Source: Rodentolepis nana
Taxonomy: Eukaryota; Platyhelminthes; Cestoda; Cyclophyllidea; Hymenolepididae
Length of the DNA stretch: 15,757 nt
Assembly (NCBI GenBank): GCA_900617975.1
Contig: UZAE01012584.1
Span: 20,936 to 36,692 of the forward strand
Direction of reading: 5' to 3'
In this document: positions 1 to 10,548 of the stretch, one piece after another
Layout: every line of letters begins with the position of its first letter
How positions within the stretch are numbered: position 1 is the stretch's first letter
The notes under the pieces: model-generated
Seen by the model: only the letters and a program-made list of their open reading frames with translations
What the model was told of the DNA's origin: nothing
Databases searched by the model: none
Position numbers and translations under genes: made by a program

Positions 1-123
1 TAAATTTTGAATTCCAAAACTTGGAGAAATGACTTACGCATTAAGTGAATATTCAGTAATTGGAGTAAAAACACCAATGATGTAATCCTCCTATTCATTT
101 TCAACCCTCCTCTCTCTGTGCCT

Positions 124-133
124 CCCCCCCCCC
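124..133. repeat. poly-C tract
   Basis: Ten consecutive C residues inside a pyrimidine-rich stretch (about 105-137). It is simple low-complexity sequence with no visible function, and its length is prone to sequencing error. Confidence 0.8.
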
Positions 134-194
134 TCCATTAAAATAATTTTATTATTCCTCATTTTCAGACTTTAACTCCTATTTCCTTTAATTG

Positions 195-207
195 TTTTCG
201 AAATTAT
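195..207. repeat. target-site duplication of SINE-like copy A (3' side)
   Basis: The 13-mer TTTTCGAAATTAT here is repeated exactly at 521-533, on the other side of the retroposon. In the element's own (minus) orientation this copy follows the A/T-rich tail. Long duplications next to an A-rich tail are what LINE-type target-primed insertion leaves. Confidence 0.8.
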
Positions 208-520
208 TTATTTATTTATTTCAAATGGCAGGCGTTTTGAAATTTATCATTAGCCATATAGCTGACTTCAGGCTTCACAGAGGAGGAGGAACATCAAAGT
301 GACAAAAAGTCGAGAGGGGGACAGAATAATGATTCACAGATGTGACAGAGACAGACAAAAGAGCAGAGGAAAGGTAAGATGAGTACTGTAAATGGGTTGA
401 ATATGGCATAGTGGGGGTAGTTTGAAGTCAGAAGTCAACTGCCGGTTAATAGACTTTTATGCCGTATGAGTATACGTTGCCCAGGGTGCACCACGTGGAG
501 ATAAGTCTATCGCACATCCC
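208..520 (-). mobile_element. SINE-like retroposon, copy A
   Basis: This 313-bp element lies on the minus strand. Read 5'->3' it begins GGGATGTGCGATAGAC at 520, continues through the head with CCACGTGG and GGTGCACC, and ends in a tail of AAAT repeats (208-222). An exact 13-bp duplication bounds it. The same sequence recurs at 11008-11576 and 15156-15452 on the plus strand, so it is a dispersed family. It has no open reading frame of note. I see no tRNA-type A/B box, so it is not a typical tRNA-derived SINE. It could also be a truncated LINE 3' end or a non-autonomous derivative of one. The boundaries are firm because of the duplication; the class is inference. Confidence 0.8.
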
Positions 521-533
521 TTTTCGAAATTAT
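521..533. repeat. target-site duplication of SINE-like copy A (5' side)
   Basis: Exact match to 195-207 and directly adjacent to the head of the element. Confidence 0.8.
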
Positions 534-1800
534 ATTAATTAGAAATCACAACCAAAATTTACTACGAATTCAGTGACCTCTTAGTCAACTTGTAATCAAT
601 ATTTGCTACACTCTTAGCATACCCATAATGGTTTCTTAATGAATATTCCTTGTGACATTGATACTGACACAAGAACAAAAGCTTTTTAGGCCACACGCTA
701 GATTACTTTGATATTGTGGGTGTAACTTTATCAATGTCGTGAATAATTTCATACTAGGAGATCTCATCATGAATTGTAAGGAAGCTTAATCAAGGCTTGT
801 TTACTTGGCATTCGCTACAGAACCCCAATATCAATTCAAGCGCTTGAGCATTATTAGTTTCATAGTATTGAAGTATAGTTTTCATTTCAATGCGTGCGAA
901 TATAGAAAGGTAGACATAGAAGCAGGTTTGATATTGAATTTTATTTTTAAGCATGAAATGACCCTGGATAACTTATTTTCTTCATAAAACAATGCATCAA
1001 ACCCGAAACGTAAATGGGTAGGTTATTACTTGGTGAAAAACCGGCCAAGAATAGGCTATGGAAGGATGGGCTATCAGCTGAGGTTTCGGATTCTCCCCAC
1101 CTATTTTCCAATGTTCGTCATGGTAGCAATAAAGCAAAGGAGGGGAAGACAGCCATCATCAAATTTATCGAAAGCAAGCTTGGAAGTAGGAAGTAAGTGG
1201 ACCAAAGAAATGAAGTGGACACAGAGAATGTTTGGTACTGAGGTATCCGAGGACGGGACTTGACGGCAAACAGTGACTCTGAGTAGCATTTTTATATTAT
1301 GGATTTAAGTAGGTCAAAATATCTTTGAGAGAGGTAGAGATATGGAGTGAAGACCGGGTGCTCAAGTTATTGATTCATGGTAGATATGAGTTGCTAAGCG
1401 GGTGTGTTCCCACTTTAAATGGGTTGGCAGCGTTGCTAACAGTCCTTCTAATTGACGAAACATTGTGGCCCGGTGTCGATAGGTTGATTCTAAGCACTTC
1501 AAGGTGCACAGTTTCTCGCATGACCAATTATGCGGTTAAGAAACTTTTTTCATGTGGACAATAGAGATTTGATCAAATACCTAATTTTGATTAGAACATA
1601 TAATCAGAGTGTTCTGGCTTATAATTCATCAAATATTAATCGAGAGTGCTTAAATTTTTTTATAAATTTGAGTTGAGTTAAAGTATGAACTTTTGTGAAC
1701 TGATTTGGATCAAAATTTAAGGATACTATTTACGCTCTATTTTAGATTTGGAGCTTCTTTAAACAGTTATTGAATTTATTAAGAGTGTTGATGATCAACA
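534..1800. other. non-coding stretch upstream of the FHA gene
   Basis: I see no supported gene. Short open frames occur at 1030-1263 and 1325-1564 (+), but they carry no recognisable domain and no convincing splice or start context. The block at about 1010-1300 is less AT-rich than its surroundings and may be an old repeat, but no second copy lies in this window. The last roughly 100 bp before 1801 would contain the 5' leader of the FHA gene; no TATA box stands out. Confidence 0.5.
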
Positions 1801-2270
1801 ATGTCTTCTCTGAATCTGTATCTGATAAATGACTTGGTAACAGAGAAGGATATCCATCCTTCTTTTACCGAAGCAGCGTATACGCCACCCCGTATTAAAA
1901 TGCCTGGGGACCGCGATTCCATAGCACTTGGAAGGTCAAAGTCCAATGTGAACCTTAATTACACTATTTCAACTTTAATAGGAAGACACATCACATCGCG
2001 AGTTCACTCCGTCATTACAAGATATGACGGGGGAGACACTTTCCATATTTGGGATTTCAGCGTGAATGGGACGTTTGTGAACTACAAGCGAGTTAAAGGA
2101 GCAACGGCATTAAGTGACGGTGATATCGTTACCTTTGGCCATCCTCAAGGGGCCTCAATCATAGAGGGAGATGTTGTTCTGCCGTATCCATGGGATCTTA
2201 AGTACAAAGTGGTAGGTCATTATATGGTTAATTAATTAATTGATTATTTTAGGTCATTGAAAGGAACTGA
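1801..2270 (+). CDS. FHA-domain protein, 142 aa, two exons
   Basis: Exons are 1801-2211 and 2253-2270, joined over a 41-bp intron with GT..AG ends and an ATTTTAG acceptor. The junction falls between codons. The second exon adds only VIERN and a TGA. The ATG is chosen because an in-frame TGA lies at 1792. Almost the whole protein is one forkhead-associated domain. The core is intact: G44-R45, S66-x-x-H69, then S87-x-N89-G90-T91 and N94, followed by LSDGDIVTFG (104-113). FHA domains bind phosphothreonine peptides, usually in nuclear signalling, repair or transcription. Residues 95-137 are reminiscent of the FHA of TCF19-like proteins, but no PHD finger follows. Unspliced read-through would end after 144 aa at 2235. 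The domain call is firm, the specific family is not, and the intron is inferred from sequence alone. Confidence 0.82.
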
Positions 2271-2503
2271 CGTAGATGCAGAGTTTGTTAATCAATCTAC
2301 GTGCTTGTCTATTAGATTTATTTTGAAATTAATTATTTGTTTATAAAATTTTAATATCTTTCCCTTGTGCTTGAACTTCACTTCCTTAAAAGATAACAAT
2401 CCCGACAGATCAATCATTCATTGTTCTCTCTAATGTTGCTTCTGTTTATTAGCTATGCTTTGTACCTTTATACTATTTAAATATTGACACTTATCAAGTA
2501 AGT

Positions 2504-2509
2504 AATAAA
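2504..2509 (+). promoter_or_regulatory. candidate polyadenylation signal of the FHA gene
   Basis: A canonical AATAAA lies about 235 bp after the FHA stop codon. It is the first exact hexamer I noticed downstream on this strand. In AT-rich DNA such matches also occur by chance. Confidence 0.35.
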
Positions 2510-2717
2510 TGAATTTGTCTATAACCGAAGAAGTTCCAGCAATTCATTACAACTCAGGAATGTGGAAATTGAGTTGATCGGGGACGGGCAAACTGACAAT
2601 CACGGATTTTTACCTGAGACAAGATCATTGGTTTTAGCAGGGTGAATGCGAGAGTCAACTAACATAGAACCACAAGGAACAGAATAAAGACATGATAAAT
2701 AGTATGGCAGAAGGGCA

Positions 2718-2735
2718 AGAGAGAGAGAGAGAGAG
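2718..2735. repeat. (AG)9 microsatellite
   Basis: Nine perfect AG dinucleotides, giving a spurious Arg/Glu run in one frame. Simple sequence, probably polymorphic in length. Confidence 0.85.
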
Positions 2736-4096
2736 GTCAAGACAAGGAGCAACAAATGCATATGATAGAAATTGTAAAAGACCACAAATAAAGGGTACCT
2801 CGGGGAGGGGAGGGGGATTTGACCGGTTGTCAATGCTAGTTAGTATTGAAGTAGGTGACAGATCGAGTGGTGGAAGTCCGCACTATTAAGGTCAGGTGGA
2901 GAAGTCGTTAGCAAGGTTTTTAAACTATAAAGCTAACAGAGCCTGTTAGAATAGCATATGGTGATGAACTCTGTTGAACCATTCGAAAAAACATGGCGAC
3001 TATGACCTTGGGAATTTCCGTATTGAGGCTAAAGAATCACAATCGAAGTTTAGCATATATGGTCATAACTTCTAATCGATGGTGGCCCTAATTATTTGGA
3101 AAGTAGCTCACGGTAGTGAGCTCAGGCACCTTGGGCCCGATCAAACATTTTCAACTCCTGAAAACTGTATTCCCAACTGATTATTTATTGGGTGTATCTC
3201 ATATTTGCCTTGAAATGCCGAATTGCCTCAAGGAGACTTGTCAGCTACTGATCCTATGCCTAGTTTACACCTACTATACTCTCATCAGTGAGATTACCAT
3301 CATGGTATGCAGTATAAATGCCCAGAGACTAAATAAATTAAGCATCAAAAAATGTCTATTTTGCGTCCAATTTTGAATAACTGCCTATTTCAAATATTCG
3401 TATAGACTATCAGTCAATGTTGAATTTTAACTTATGATAAAGATTCTAGTTATTGCGTTCTAGTTGCGTTAAGAACGAAGTAACCTTGGGATGAAAAGCT
3501 GTTTTCACCTCGTTCTATTTAAGTAAAATTTGGGTCAAACTAGAGTCACAGCCAGTTTGAAATAGAGTATTTTGTTTTTGCCTTGGTAAAAATTAAATCA
3601 AAAGAGTGAGGACAAAAAATAATCGAGTACGCCTTTTCCACGCAGAAATGGCACATGTTTAAAAAAATTGTTTTCTCAGAAACACATGAGGTATGACCCA
3701 CAGTAAAATAATGCGCTATTGGAACCATATTATCTTTACTTCAGACCTCAATTCCGATCAATCTTACAGCCCAATTGATTGTAGTATCCAAGATGAAGTT
3801 ATTTTAAGAGCCAACTTTTATTTGCATTTTTAAGTGCGTAGTTAATTCGCCCACTTTTACAATAAAATTTGCAATATCCATGTTAGATAAAAGTTTGATA
3901 AATAGCACTCCTCTATTGGAAAGCTTTCAACGGCCGAAATTTAATTAGTAATAATCAAGCACTTAAATGTTAATGTGGATAAATTTTAAAAAGGCTCCGA
4001 ATTTAGTAGAAACTCAATTAAATCATTTATTTTCAGGCATATTAACACTAATATCATGTTTTTTCATAAAGTTCAAATACGAACTGAATGAACTTG

Positions 4097-4100
4097 AATC
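4097..4100. repeat. target-site duplication of the Gypsy element (left)
   Basis: AATC immediately before the 5' LTR matches AATC at 6276-6279 immediately after the 3' LTR. A 4-bp duplication fits integration by a Gypsy/Ty3-type integrase. Confidence 0.75.
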
Positions 4101-4400
4101 TGTAGCGGACTGCTACACCAAATAAGCCTAGACTGAACTCAGTTATCTCTACTATCGATGAGCCTCCCAAACTAGCTGCTATTGCAAAGCTGTGGAGGAA
4201 AGAGGCGAGCGAGAAGGGATACGTTTATTTACGACGTAGCACGTCAGTAGTGTGTGAAGGAAGGAACTTAGTCATTATCAACATGGCGAATCCGGTAAAA
4301 CAAATGGGCGTCCCTGATTGGTTAATGTCAGTGAGGTCGCCGCACCTAATCCGTACGCAAGTTTGAACGTGATGTTGACTAAGCGATGACGTGTCCCACA
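4101..4400 (+). repeat. 5' LTR of the Gypsy element
   Basis: 300 bp, starting with the perfect hairpin TGTAGCggactGCTACA (4101-4117) and ending GTGTCCCACA. Three differences from the 3' LTR, all near 4232-4257. It would carry the element's promoter. A short open frame beginning ATGGCG at 4282 sits in a good initiation context but runs only about 26 codons. Confidence 0.95.
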
Positions 4401-4559
4401 TAACTCCCCCCTAGAGCGTTTGCGGGTACCTAAAAGGGAAGTAAACGCTCGAAAACATTCAATATACAACATTGGAAAGGCGGGAGCAGGAGCAGGTATG
4501 TGTGGAAAAAGGAGATAACCTCGGAACGTTAGAATCGGTTAATGTACAAAATCACGTAG

Positions 4560-5816
4560 CCCTTCGGGAAAATTCTACGCCAGGCAGTGAAGGCGACGAC
4601 TGACCCTGGCTACACTCGTAGTCGCCTGCTTTACGTCACTGATATTAATTCGAATATCAGGTTCCTGGTCGACACCGGTTCCGAGGTCAGCGTTCTACCC
4701 CGCAAATTAGAAAAACGTTGTCTCTATCCTACCGGAAATTCCCTTGTAGCAGCTAACAACTCTACGATTCCGATCTACGGTCAGAAGTTTCTTAAACTCG
4801 ACTTAGGCGTCCGCCGAGAATTCCCCTTTATTTTTCTGGTTGCCGATGTTAGGAGACCAATCCTCGGCGTTGATTTCCTTTCTAAGTTTCAGCTGCTAGT
4901 CAACCCTCGTGACAAAACCCTTCAAGATACCGTCACTTCCCTAAAAGTGATTTGTTCTACAGAGGCTCTAAACACTTTCGGTCTCAATGTTGTCACCCCC
5001 ACTACAAACTCCTTTGCGAATGTTTTATCCGAATTCCCCTCGCTTTTTCGCCTACAAACGGAGTTGTCGGATCCCAAACATGGGGTACAACATCAAATCA
5101 GCACAACAGGACAGCCCGTNCATTTCCACGGTCTGTCGCATCCGAGCATTCGCTCCACAACTAAGCTTATCACCGACCGTTTCGTCTGGAAGAACATAAA
5201 ACAGAATGTCCGCCATTGGGCCAAACATTGCCTCACATGTCAGGCCAGCAAGGTCCAAAGACATTCGCGCAGCTCGTCCTCCGTTTTTCCTCTCCCTGAA
5301 GCCCGTTTCCGCCACATTCACGTCGATATTGTGGGTCCTTTACCTCCTTCGAACTCTTACACCCACATCCTAACCTGCATCGACCGTTTCACGCGATGGC
5401 CAATCGCAGTCCCCTTGCACAACACGTCTGCTACGTCGGTGGCGAAGGCTTTGGTGGATTCGTGGATATCCATTTTCGGAGTCCCCGCCGTTATAACTAC
5501 AGACAGAGGACCCCAATTCACTTCTACGCTGTTTCGGGAGTTAAACCAGCTTTTGGGTTCGACACACATACGTACCACCGCCTATCATCCGGTAAGCAAC
5601 GGCTTAGTCGAACGTTTCCACCGACAACTTAAGTCCGCTGTCATCGCGACTTCAGCTAGCGCTAACTGGGCAGAACGTCTTTCCATCATCCTTCTTTCCA
5701 TTCGGAACACAGTTAAAGACGACCTCAGATGCTCACCAGCGGAACTTGTTTTCGGCCCCGCGGGCGAACTAAACGTGTTATCGACGACTTCGGTGTCCTT
5801 TGACATTGTGAAGTAG
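4560..5816 (+). pseudogene. pol: gag-pol remnant: aspartic protease plus integrase, RT/RNase H missing
   Basis: The frame is open from 4560, after a TAG at 4557, to a TAG at 5814. It has no good ATG, as expected for an internal part of a polyprotein. Residues below count from 4587. The retropepsin active site is FLVDTGSEVSVLP (26-38, D29-T30-G31) with LGVDFL further on. At residue 178 the sequence reaches the usual N-terminal edge of reverse transcriptase (TTGQPV; codon GTN is Val whatever the base). It then jumps directly to the integrase zinc finger: H181, H185, C215, C218. The catalytic triad is complete: D247, D306, E342, with exact D-35-E spacing, and YHPVSNGLVERFHR around E342. No RT (no YxDD-type box) or RNase H is present, so this copy cannot retrotranspose alone. 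The break is either an assembly gap reduced to one N or a true in-frame deletion. Confidence 0.93.
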
Positions 5817-5854
5817 AAAAGAGGGTATTGTCGTTGGTGATTGTGCGAAGATAA

Positions 5855-5980
5855 AAAAAAAATCACCAAGTGAGTCGAGCAACGCGGAAAAAGAAAAATC
5901 GCCGTGTCAATAGAGATGGGTTCTCTGCTGAGTGTTTAGAGTCAGGCTTTGGCAATCACGTCAGGGTCACCTATTTGTAG
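5855..5980 (+). pseudogene. C-terminal tail of the integrase frame running into the 3' LTR
   Basis: In a different frame from the main pol remnant, an open stretch of about 41 codons ends with ESGFGNHVRVTYL and a TAG at 5978-5980, two bases into the 3' LTR. Basic residues (RKKKNRR) precede it. Gypsy-type polyproteins of flatworms commonly end this way near the 3' LTR, so this is probably the original end of pol, put out of frame by the TAG at 5814 or by a lesion around the run of ten A at 5853-5862. The SH3-like part of the integrase C-terminus is not recognisable between 5817 and 5855. Confidence 0.5.
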
Positions 5981-6275
5981 CGGACTGCTACACCAAATAA
6001 GCCTAGACTGAACTCAGTTATCTCTACTATCGATGAGCCTCCCAAACTAGCTGCTATTGCAAAGCTGTGGAGGAAAGAGGCGAGCGAGAAGGGATACGTT
6101 TATTTACTACGTAGCACGTCAGTCGTGTGTGTAGGAAGGAACTTAGTCATTATCAACATGGCGAATCCGGTAAAACAAATGGGCGTCCCTGATTGGTTAA
6201 TGTCAGTGAGGTCGCCGCACCTAATCCGTACGCAAGTTTGAACGTGATGTTGACTAAGCGATGACGTGTCCCACA
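5976..6275 (+). repeat. 3' LTR of the Gypsy element
   Basis: 300 bp, aligned without gaps to 4101-4400 with three substitutions. It has the same TGTAGCggactGCTACA start and the same CCCACA end. Confidence 0.95.
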
Positions 6276-6279
6276 AATC
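6276..6279. repeat. target-site duplication of the Gypsy element (right)
   Basis: AATC, identical to 4097-4100. Confidence 0.75.
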
Positions 6280-8250
6280 ATTCCATCATAAAGCATAATT
6301 GTAGATAGAAATTCGCAAATTATTTGAGGTGTAATTCACATAATAATTTATCATTGCACACCTCCTCTTATACCCACAATATGCTCTTTATATCCGCAAA
6401 TAATATTGTAACTTTCTAAAATCCATCAAATGTCACGAGGACATGAAGAAGCATATCGGTTGCTACTTAACCACCTGTTATTTCACATGCCATTAAGTAA
6501 ATCCCGTTGGTTTATAAATGTGTTTAGGCTTAGATATTCCTTGATAACATCCAAAGGCGTCTGATTTACTATTGGCAATCGTTTAATTCGCAAGAACAAT
6601 TTAATAGAGAGGGTTGGATAGAGAATATTAAAATTGTAGAGACTACACGAAAATCGCAAAAAATATATTTCAGCAAGATAGTGAGCAAAATTCACAATTT
6701 TCTATGCAATAAATGCTATGAGCATAAATTTGCTTAACTGGTTACTCACTTATTTATCTTTTTTATTCACCATTATGAAAGCTGATCCGATCAATCGAAT
6801 GTTTAGATATTTCATTTAAAACGTATCAAACAATAAATCATTACATATGTCTTTATCAGAAATAATATGTAGACACTATTTTGATTATCAGTTAGCGTGG
6901 TAAAGGACGGACCTCTAAATGCTCTAAGGTCCTGAAAATAAATAATTTTGTGTGTTAAAATGTTCACAGTTGCCTATACCAGAAATTTAGAAAAATTTAT
7001 TCCTTATTTACGAAAAATAACAAAGTCCCCCTAACTAAACTTCTTAGTTGTCATTTAAGTCTGGGTTACAAAACTCAAGGCAGAGGTAACAAAATCGGTT
7101 CTATTAATAAAATATTTACCTCCATCAACTTGAATATACGATTATTAATGATTATTTAATAATTGTGAGACTGTGTGGTCTATCCTGTTCAGGTGTGGGA
7201 GTGAAGAAAAAATAAGCCATATGGTAGTACAACAGAGATGAATGTTTCGAATTTTTCTCGAATGCAGCGAAATGATCAGATTGGCCTTCCTAACAAACGA
7301 AAGTAAAACTCTGTCGTCACTTTAATTATTATCGGTAACATAGGGGAGAATGTAGTAGTTTTTTAACCAGAGACCTTGTTTAATATGGATAAGAAGCTAA
7401 TTAATCCATAGCGTAATAGAATACTGCAAGATGGGCGACATCGAGTAGCCTTCGTGCTTGTTGGGGTAGCATTGATAAAAATATGAGTTTGTGCATGCCA
7501 ATCAAAAATTTGCAATCATGGTTTTGAAAAGGCATTTACTATTCAGTTTTCTATGGATAAAGTAAATTAAGGGAGAGGTTTTCTTCCAAATCTGGTTCTA
7601 TAAGTTGTTTTAAAATAAAAAAGAGTCCAGTTTTCTTCCATGATACAAATGAATTCTCCAAATGAGTATCACTCAATTGTTATCTATCCATAGTGGCAAA
7701 AGTTTGTACAACTTTTATCTTCACTGAGAAAATTTAAATTTGAATTAAAATTTAAATCACTTTTCAATATATATTGACAATTGTGAATGCTCAAAAGGTC
7801 TGAGAAGACATGCTATTCTGAGGCTATTATATGACGATTCCATTTAACTAAAAGCGACGGAAAGATAGTAGATATTTACAGTTCTACTTAAACTGCTAAA
7901 GTTATTTGTTGATATGCTATGTAAGGAATTTCCATTGAACTTTGATTTTTCTTATAAAAATTGAGATATATTGGCAAAAATGTTTAAGAAGTTCGCTAAC
8001 GCAATAATTGTATATAATGTTTTTAAAACAAAATTTCAAAAGGGTTAGTTTAAAAATATTGGGAACTGATCATTACGCCGAAATAAAAAAGTACATTAAT
8101 CAGAATACTGTGCGAACTTTCTCAACATGGATTATAGGCTAATTGAAGGGTAATACGCTTTGTTTTAAATTACTTTTTATTGATTGTGGGCTATGTGACC
8201 TTAGTCTATTAAAGTATTTGCGCTTCATCTACTCTTTGAGAATCGTAGTC
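6280..8250. other. AT-rich intergenic stretch upstream of TFIIS
   Basis: I found no gene, RNA gene or repeat family that I could support across this strongly AT-rich block. Short open frames, for example 6483-6695 (-) and 8143-8250 ahead of the TFIIS start, have AT-driven composition and no motif. The TFIIS promoter and 5' leader should lie in the last few hundred bases. A pyrimidine-rich run ending in GTAG at 8245-8248, two bases before the TFIIS ATG, could be a cis- or trans-splice acceptor. Confidence 0.45.
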
Positions 8251-9518
<1,268 letters not shown>

Positions 9519-9602
9519 AATGTGCTATTCAATCTCGATTCTCACGCATTTGTATATACTAACACGGAAACTCATAATATTGGTATTTTATATGTTTGGT
9601 AC

Positions 9603-9608
9603 AATAAA
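9603..9608 (+). promoter_or_regulatory. polyadenylation signal of TFIIS
   Basis: Canonical AATAAA 84 bp after the TFIIS stop codon, a normal distance for a compact flatworm gene. No other exact hexamer lies between it and the stop. Confidence 0.55.
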
Positions 9609-10410
9609 TGGAATTCTATTGGAAGGTCTTTATTTTCTTATGATCTTAATTGTTTGTTATTGATGCATCGGTTAGTGAACGCTTATGTGAAAATGGTGGT
9701 CATAATTTCGATGCCCGCAAAGGTAAATGGCCGGCCTTGCTTGTTAAGTATGCTAACCCTGTGTAAGAGACGAGTGGTGGTTTCTGAAAAGACACTTGAT
9801 TAGTTAAAAGTTAGTTTTATGATAAGGGTTTGTATTTGATGAGAAAAAATTACAAACCGTTTTATACGTGGAGAATTTCGCTATTGAGGTGTGGAGAGCT
9901 AAAACATGTGAGCCGATAAGTGACAAAATGTGGATCCATACGTTTGGTATGGGAACGAATGTAAATTGATCAAAAGTCTGAAGGTGGAAAATGAATGAAC
10001 GAAACAAAATCGAAGGGGAATATTGTCACTACAGCTATTTAAATTGTGTTCGTGAACTTATTTTTGGACGGTGTAGGGATTAAAGGAATTGTCGTTGGTG
10101 TTTGTTGAGCATTGAAAGTATGTTTCTGTTTTGTCAGAGGTCACAAGATCAATGCTCATCAGTACACATTCAATGGTGTGGATGACCAACTGTTTTGCTT
10201 AATGCTTGTCATCGGGAAAGGTGACTGAATTCACGTTTCTCAAAAGAGCAGACACCTCTCCGCCCATGACAAGTGCAGTGCGCACGCATTCTAGTGGGCT
10301 TGAGAAATCTTAGAGGTGGTGATCAGTCGTAACTGCTATTACTCGAACTCTTGTGAATCGAGTTGACATAAAAGTCTCCTTTCATACGCAGCTAGCCCGT
10401 AAGGAAGAAA

Positions 10411-10548
10411 ATGGCCTCCTCTCGGTCTTCTAAATTTTGCCAAAAGGCGTGTGAATTTGCGCAATCACTGCAGAACACAGGGCGAAAAGGTGCTACACCG
10501 GAAATTTACACAATACCCAAAAAATGGAACTTACTCCCAGGGAACTGA
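10411..10548 (+). CDS. possible small ORF, 45 aa, unrecognised
   Basis: An ATG in a strong context (GAAAATGG) opens 45 codons ending at TGA 10546-10548, starting MASSRSSKFCQKACEF. It is polar and basic, with no signal peptide, membrane segment or known motif. I do not recognise it. It lies in a locally less AT-rich patch, which could mean a short exon, an old transposon piece or chance. No clear splice donor extends it. Confidence 0.15.
   Translation: MASSRSSKFCQKACEFAQSLQNTGRKGATPEIYTIPKKWNLLPGN

Larger units (their letters stand above)
2271..4096. other. intergenic stretch between the FHA gene and the Gypsy element
   Basis: It holds the probable 3' UTR of the FHA gene at its left end and an AG microsatellite at 2718-2735. 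Open frames such as 3116-3376 (+) and 3546-3728 (-) have no domain, no conserved motif and AT-driven composition. I looked for further exons that could extend the FHA gene, in particular a cysteine-rich PHD finger, and found none. Confidence 0.5.
4101..6275 (+). mobile_element. Gypsy/Ty3 LTR retrotransposon, internally deleted, CsRn1-like
   Basis: The element is 2175 bp: two 300-bp LTRs starting TG and ending CA, a 4-bp target duplication, and a 1575-bp interior encoding an aspartic protease followed by a DDE integrase. Order protease, (RT/RNase H), integrase is the Gypsy arrangement. The interior is far shorter than the usual 4-5 kb. Only about 190 bp separate the 5' LTR from the protease, so gag is essentially absent. 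The RT and RNase H block is missing at the N at 5120. I could not identify a tRNA primer-binding site or a clear polypurine tract. The CsRn1 assignment rests on remembered similarity of the protease and integrase blocks and is inference. The LTRs differ at three sites, so the insertion is recent. Confidence 0.93.

Noticed and set aside
1030..1564. Short plus-strand ORFs upstream of the FHA gene
   Set aside because: No recognisable domain, no splice context, and no match to a family I know. Not enough to call genes.
2212..2235. FHA protein ending at the unspliced TAA (144 aa)
   Set aside because: A GT..AG mini-intron removes this tail and gives a better FHA ending. Kept only as an alternative.
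4278..4472. 64-codon minus-strand ORF over the 5' LTR
   Set aside because: Antisense to the LTR with no motif; explained by the repeat.
4952..5632. Overlapping plus- and minus-strand ORFs across the pol remnant
   Set aside because: They are alternative-frame shadows of the protease and integrase sequence, whose own frame has clear catalytic motifs.
8143..8250. N-terminal extension of TFIIS upstream of 8251
   Set aside because: The extra residues are hydrophobic and unlike any TFIIS N-terminus. The family normally begins a few residues before KIAKK, as with the ATG at 8251.
10254..10319. tRNA-like inverted repeat (CACCTCT...AGAGGTG, 66 bases)
   Set aside because: No T-loop consensus (TTCGA-type), no D-loop or anticodon stem could be fitted on either strand.
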